Source: Anaerolineae bacterium
GTDB taxonomy: Bacteria > Chloroflexota > Anaerolineae > UBA1429
Direction of reading: 5' to 3'
Length of the DNA stretch: 6,204 nucleotides
Assembly (NCBI GenBank): GCA_007118555.1
Contig: SKRJ01000229.1
Coordinates: 1-6,204, forward strand
Below are positions 4,423-6,204 of the stretch, in pieces. A model generated the notes under the pieces. It did no database searches. It saw nothing but the letters and a program-made list of their open reading frames with translations, and had not been told where the DNA came from. Position numbers and translations under genes: made by a program. The stretch's first letter is position 1; every line of letters begins with the position of its first letter.

Positions 4423-6204
4423 TTACTTGAAACTACCAACCGGCATCAGCTCCTCGGGCACCTCGATCTCTTCGCCCGAGAGCTTGACGATGGCATCAAA
4501 GGGGCACACCTCGTAGCAGGTGTTGCACTTGATGCAGCCGTCCTGGTTGATGATGTGGATCATGCGGCGTTCGCCATCGATGACCTGCACCGGGCACTCG
4601 CGCTTGCACATGCCACAACCCACGCAGGTCTCCGGGTTCACATAGTACGAGATCATGTTGACACACTGCTTGGCGGGGCAGCGGTCCTCATGGATGTGGG
4701 CCAGGAACTCGTCCTCAAAGTAGCGCAGCGCGCTCATGATCGGGCCAGGCGTCAGCTGCCCCAACGCGCAGAGCGAGTCCGAGTCCATCCCCGCAGCGAT
4801 CTCCTTGATCTGCTCAATGTCGTCCAGGGTGCCCTCACCCTCGGTGATGCGCGTCAGGATCTCGAGCATGCGCCGGCCACCGACGCGACAGGGCACGCAC
4901 TTGCCACAAGACTCGGCGCTGGCAAAGGTCAAAAAGTACTTGCTGAACTCGACCATACAAGTCTCTTCATCGACCACGATCATGCCGCCCGAGCCCATCA
5001 CGGCGCCGGCCTGGCGCAGCGAGTCAAAGTCCACCTGCAGATCCAGCCCCGATGCGGGCAGGCAACCGCCCAGCGGGCCACCGGTCTGCACGGCCTTGAA
5101 CTCTTTGCCATCGGGGATGCCGCCGCCGATATCATAGATGATCTCGCGCAGGGTGATGCCCATGGGCACCTCGATGAGACCGGTGTTCTCGACCTTGCCC
5201 GTCAGCGCAAAGATGGCCGTGCCGGGGCTACGGGGGGTCCCGATCTCGGCGAACCACTCGGCGCCATTGCGGATGATCTGCGGCACGTTGGCATAGCTCT
5301 TGACGTTGTTGTTGTTGGTGGGCTTGCCCCACAGACCCGAGACCGCCGGGAAGGGAGGTCGGGGGCGCGGCTCGCCGCGCTTGCCTTCGATCGAGGCGAT
5401 CAGCGCCGTCTCTTCACCGCACACAAAGGCGCCGGCGCCCTCTTTGATCCTGAGATGGAAATTGAACCCGGACCCAAAGATATCCTCACCCAGCAGGCCA
5501 TACTCTTCGGCCTGCTCGATGGCCATCCGCAGACGCTTGATCGCCAGCGGATACTCGGCGCGGCAGTAGACGTACCCCTCGCTGGAGCCGATGGCATAGC
5601 CGCAAATGACCATCCCCTCGATCACCGAGTGAGGATCGCCCTCCAGGATCGAGCGGTCCATGAACGCGCCGGGGTCGCCCTCGTCGGCGTTGCAGACCAC
5701 ATACTTGATATCGCCGGGGGCGCGCGCCGTAAACTCCCACTTGAGCCCCGTCAAAAAGCCAGCGCCACCGCGACCGCGCAGCCCCGAGGCCTTGACCTCT
5801 TCGATGACATCCTCCGAGCTCATCTCGCCCAGCACCTTGCCCAGGGCCTCATAGCCGCCGCGGGCGATGTACTCGTCAATGCTCTCGGGATCGATCACGC
5901 CACAGTTGCGCAGGGTAATGCGCTGCTGCTTCTCATAAAAGGGGATCTCGTCGTAAAAGGGTACGGCCTGCTGGCTGTGGGGAACCTCAAAGACGAGGCG
6001 CTGTAGAATGCGGCCCTTGACCAGCGTCTCCTCCACCAGCTCCTCCACATCCTTGGGCTGCACCTGGCAGTAAAAGAGGCCTTCGGGATAGACGATGACG
6101 ATGGGCCCCATGGCGCAAAAGCCACGGCAGCCGGTCTCGATCACCCGCACCTCGCTCTGCAGCTCGCGACGCTCAATCTCGCCTCGCAAGGCATCGATCA
6201 CCGA
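4423..6204 (-). CDS. hoxF: NADH-binding FMN/iron-sulfur subunit, NuoF/HoxF/HydB-like with C-terminal 2x[4Fe-4S] ferredoxin domain (5' end missing)
   Basis: This is the diaphorase subunit that exchanges electrons with NAD(H) through FMN. The frame is open to the right edge, so the true start lies outside; numbering here is from the GTG codon at 6201. In order: the end of a thioredoxin-like [2Fe-2S] domain (C25 and C29 in TGCRGFCAMGP; its first two cysteines must lie upstream); FMN loop GRGGAG (143-148) and NADEGDPGAF (171-180); NAD/FMN segment GAGAFVCGEETA (255-266); N3 cluster C432, C435, C438, C478 beginning ESCGKCVPCRVG; a H502, C508, C513 group resembling a zinc site; and two [4Fe-4S] motifs (C526, C529, C532, C536 and C556, C559, C562, C566). 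Simple NuoF and cyanobacterial HoxF lack this C-terminal domain, whereas HydB of electron-bifurcating hydrogenases has it. By family comparison only about 15-30 residues are missing. It is the first visible gene; a NuoE/HoxE/HydC partner would be expected further upstream. HydB or NuoF-like are equally fair names. Confidence 0.93.
   Translation of the reverse strand, partial: SVIDALRGEIERRELQSEVRVIETGCRGFCAMGPIVIVYPEGLFYCQVQPKDVEELVEETLVKGRILQRLVFEVPHSQQAVPFYDEIPFYEKQQRITLRNCGVIDPESIDEYIARGGYEALGKVLGEMSSEDVIEEVKASGLRGRGGAGFLTGLKWEFTARAPGDIKYVVCNADEGDPGAFMDRSILEGDPHSVIEGMVICGYAIGSSEGYVYCRAEYPLAIKRLRMAIEQAEEYGLLGEDIFGSGFNFHLRIKEGAGAFVCGEETALIASIEGKRGEPRPRPPFPAVSGLWGKPTNNNNVKSYANVPQIIRNGAEWFAEIGTPRSPGTAIFALTGKVENTGLIEVPMGITLREIIYDIGGGIPDGKEFKAVQTGGPLGGCLPASGLDLQVDFDSLRQAGAVMGSGGMIVVDEETCMVEFSKYFLTFASAESCGKCVPCRVGGRRMLEILTRITEGEGTLDDIEQIKEIAAGMDSDSLCALGQLTPGPIMSALRYFEDEFLAHIHEDRCPAKQCVNMISYYVNPETCVGCGMCKRECPVQVIDGERRMIHIINQDGCIKCNTCYEVCPFDAIVKLSGEEIEVPEELMPVGSFK

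Noticed and set aside
4390..6006. 538-codon plus-strand open frame opposite the flavoprotein gene
   Set aside because: The length is striking, but the composition (A, L, H, D rich) is typical of an antisense frame over GC-rich codons, and the minus strand clearly encodes a conserved protein.
31..6204. Respiratory complex I (nuo) operon
   Set aside because: NuoF- and NuoG-like genes are present, but the next genes are HoxY and HoxH with intact Ni-Fe ligands, and a hydrogenase protease is included; no membrane subunit is encoded in the window.

Overview
This 6.2 kb window is one block of five consecutive genes, all on the minus strand, and apart from 30 bases at the left edge it is almost entirely coding. 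Read in the direction of transcription (right to left) the order is: an NADH-binding flavoprotein subunit of the NuoF/HoxF/HydB type (5' end cut by the right edge), a small hydrogenase maturation protease, an iron-sulfur subunit of the HoxU/NuoG type, a [NiFe]-hydrogenase small subunit (HoxY type) and a [NiFe]-hydrogenase large subunit (HoxH type). Gaps are short (11, 58 or 64, 30 and 39 bp), with no obvious terminator or promoter between genes, so this looks like one operon encoding a soluble NAD(P)-linked [NiFe] hydrogenase.

The genes fit together as an electron path. HoxH carries the Ni-Fe site (C62, C65, C441, C444), HoxY has the four cysteines of one proximal [4Fe-4S] cluster, the HoxU/NuoG-like subunit has ligands for one [2Fe-2S] and four [4Fe-4S] clusters, and the flavoprotein has FMN and NAD motifs, the N3-type [4Fe-4S] cluster, half of an N-terminal [2Fe-2S] motif visible in the window, and a C-terminal two-cluster ferredoxin domain. 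The protease has the metal-ligand pattern of the HycI/HybD/HoxW family and probably trims the 25-residue tail after His447 of HoxH.

The two diaphorase-side subunits are not the simple ones of a textbook HoxFUYH enzyme. The flavoprotein ends in an apparent zinc site (H502, C508, C513) plus a 2x[4Fe-4S] ferredoxin domain, the layout known from HydB of electron-bifurcating hydrogenases. The HoxU-like protein continues past the usual HoxU end into a NuoG-type N7 cluster motif and a shortened molybdopterin-oxidoreductase-like domain. Together with HoxY and HoxH this resembles the HydABCSL type of bifurcating [NiFe] hydrogenase described from Acetomicrobium mobile, so ferredoxin may be a second electron partner besides NAD(H). 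This is inference from domain layout, not proof.

The organism is a bacterium with GC-rich DNA (by eye around 60%) and clear Shine-Dalgarno sites. An anaerobic or facultative lineage such as Chloroflexota would be compatible, but the sequence alone does not settle taxonomy. No RNA gene, mobile element or CRISPR array is seen.
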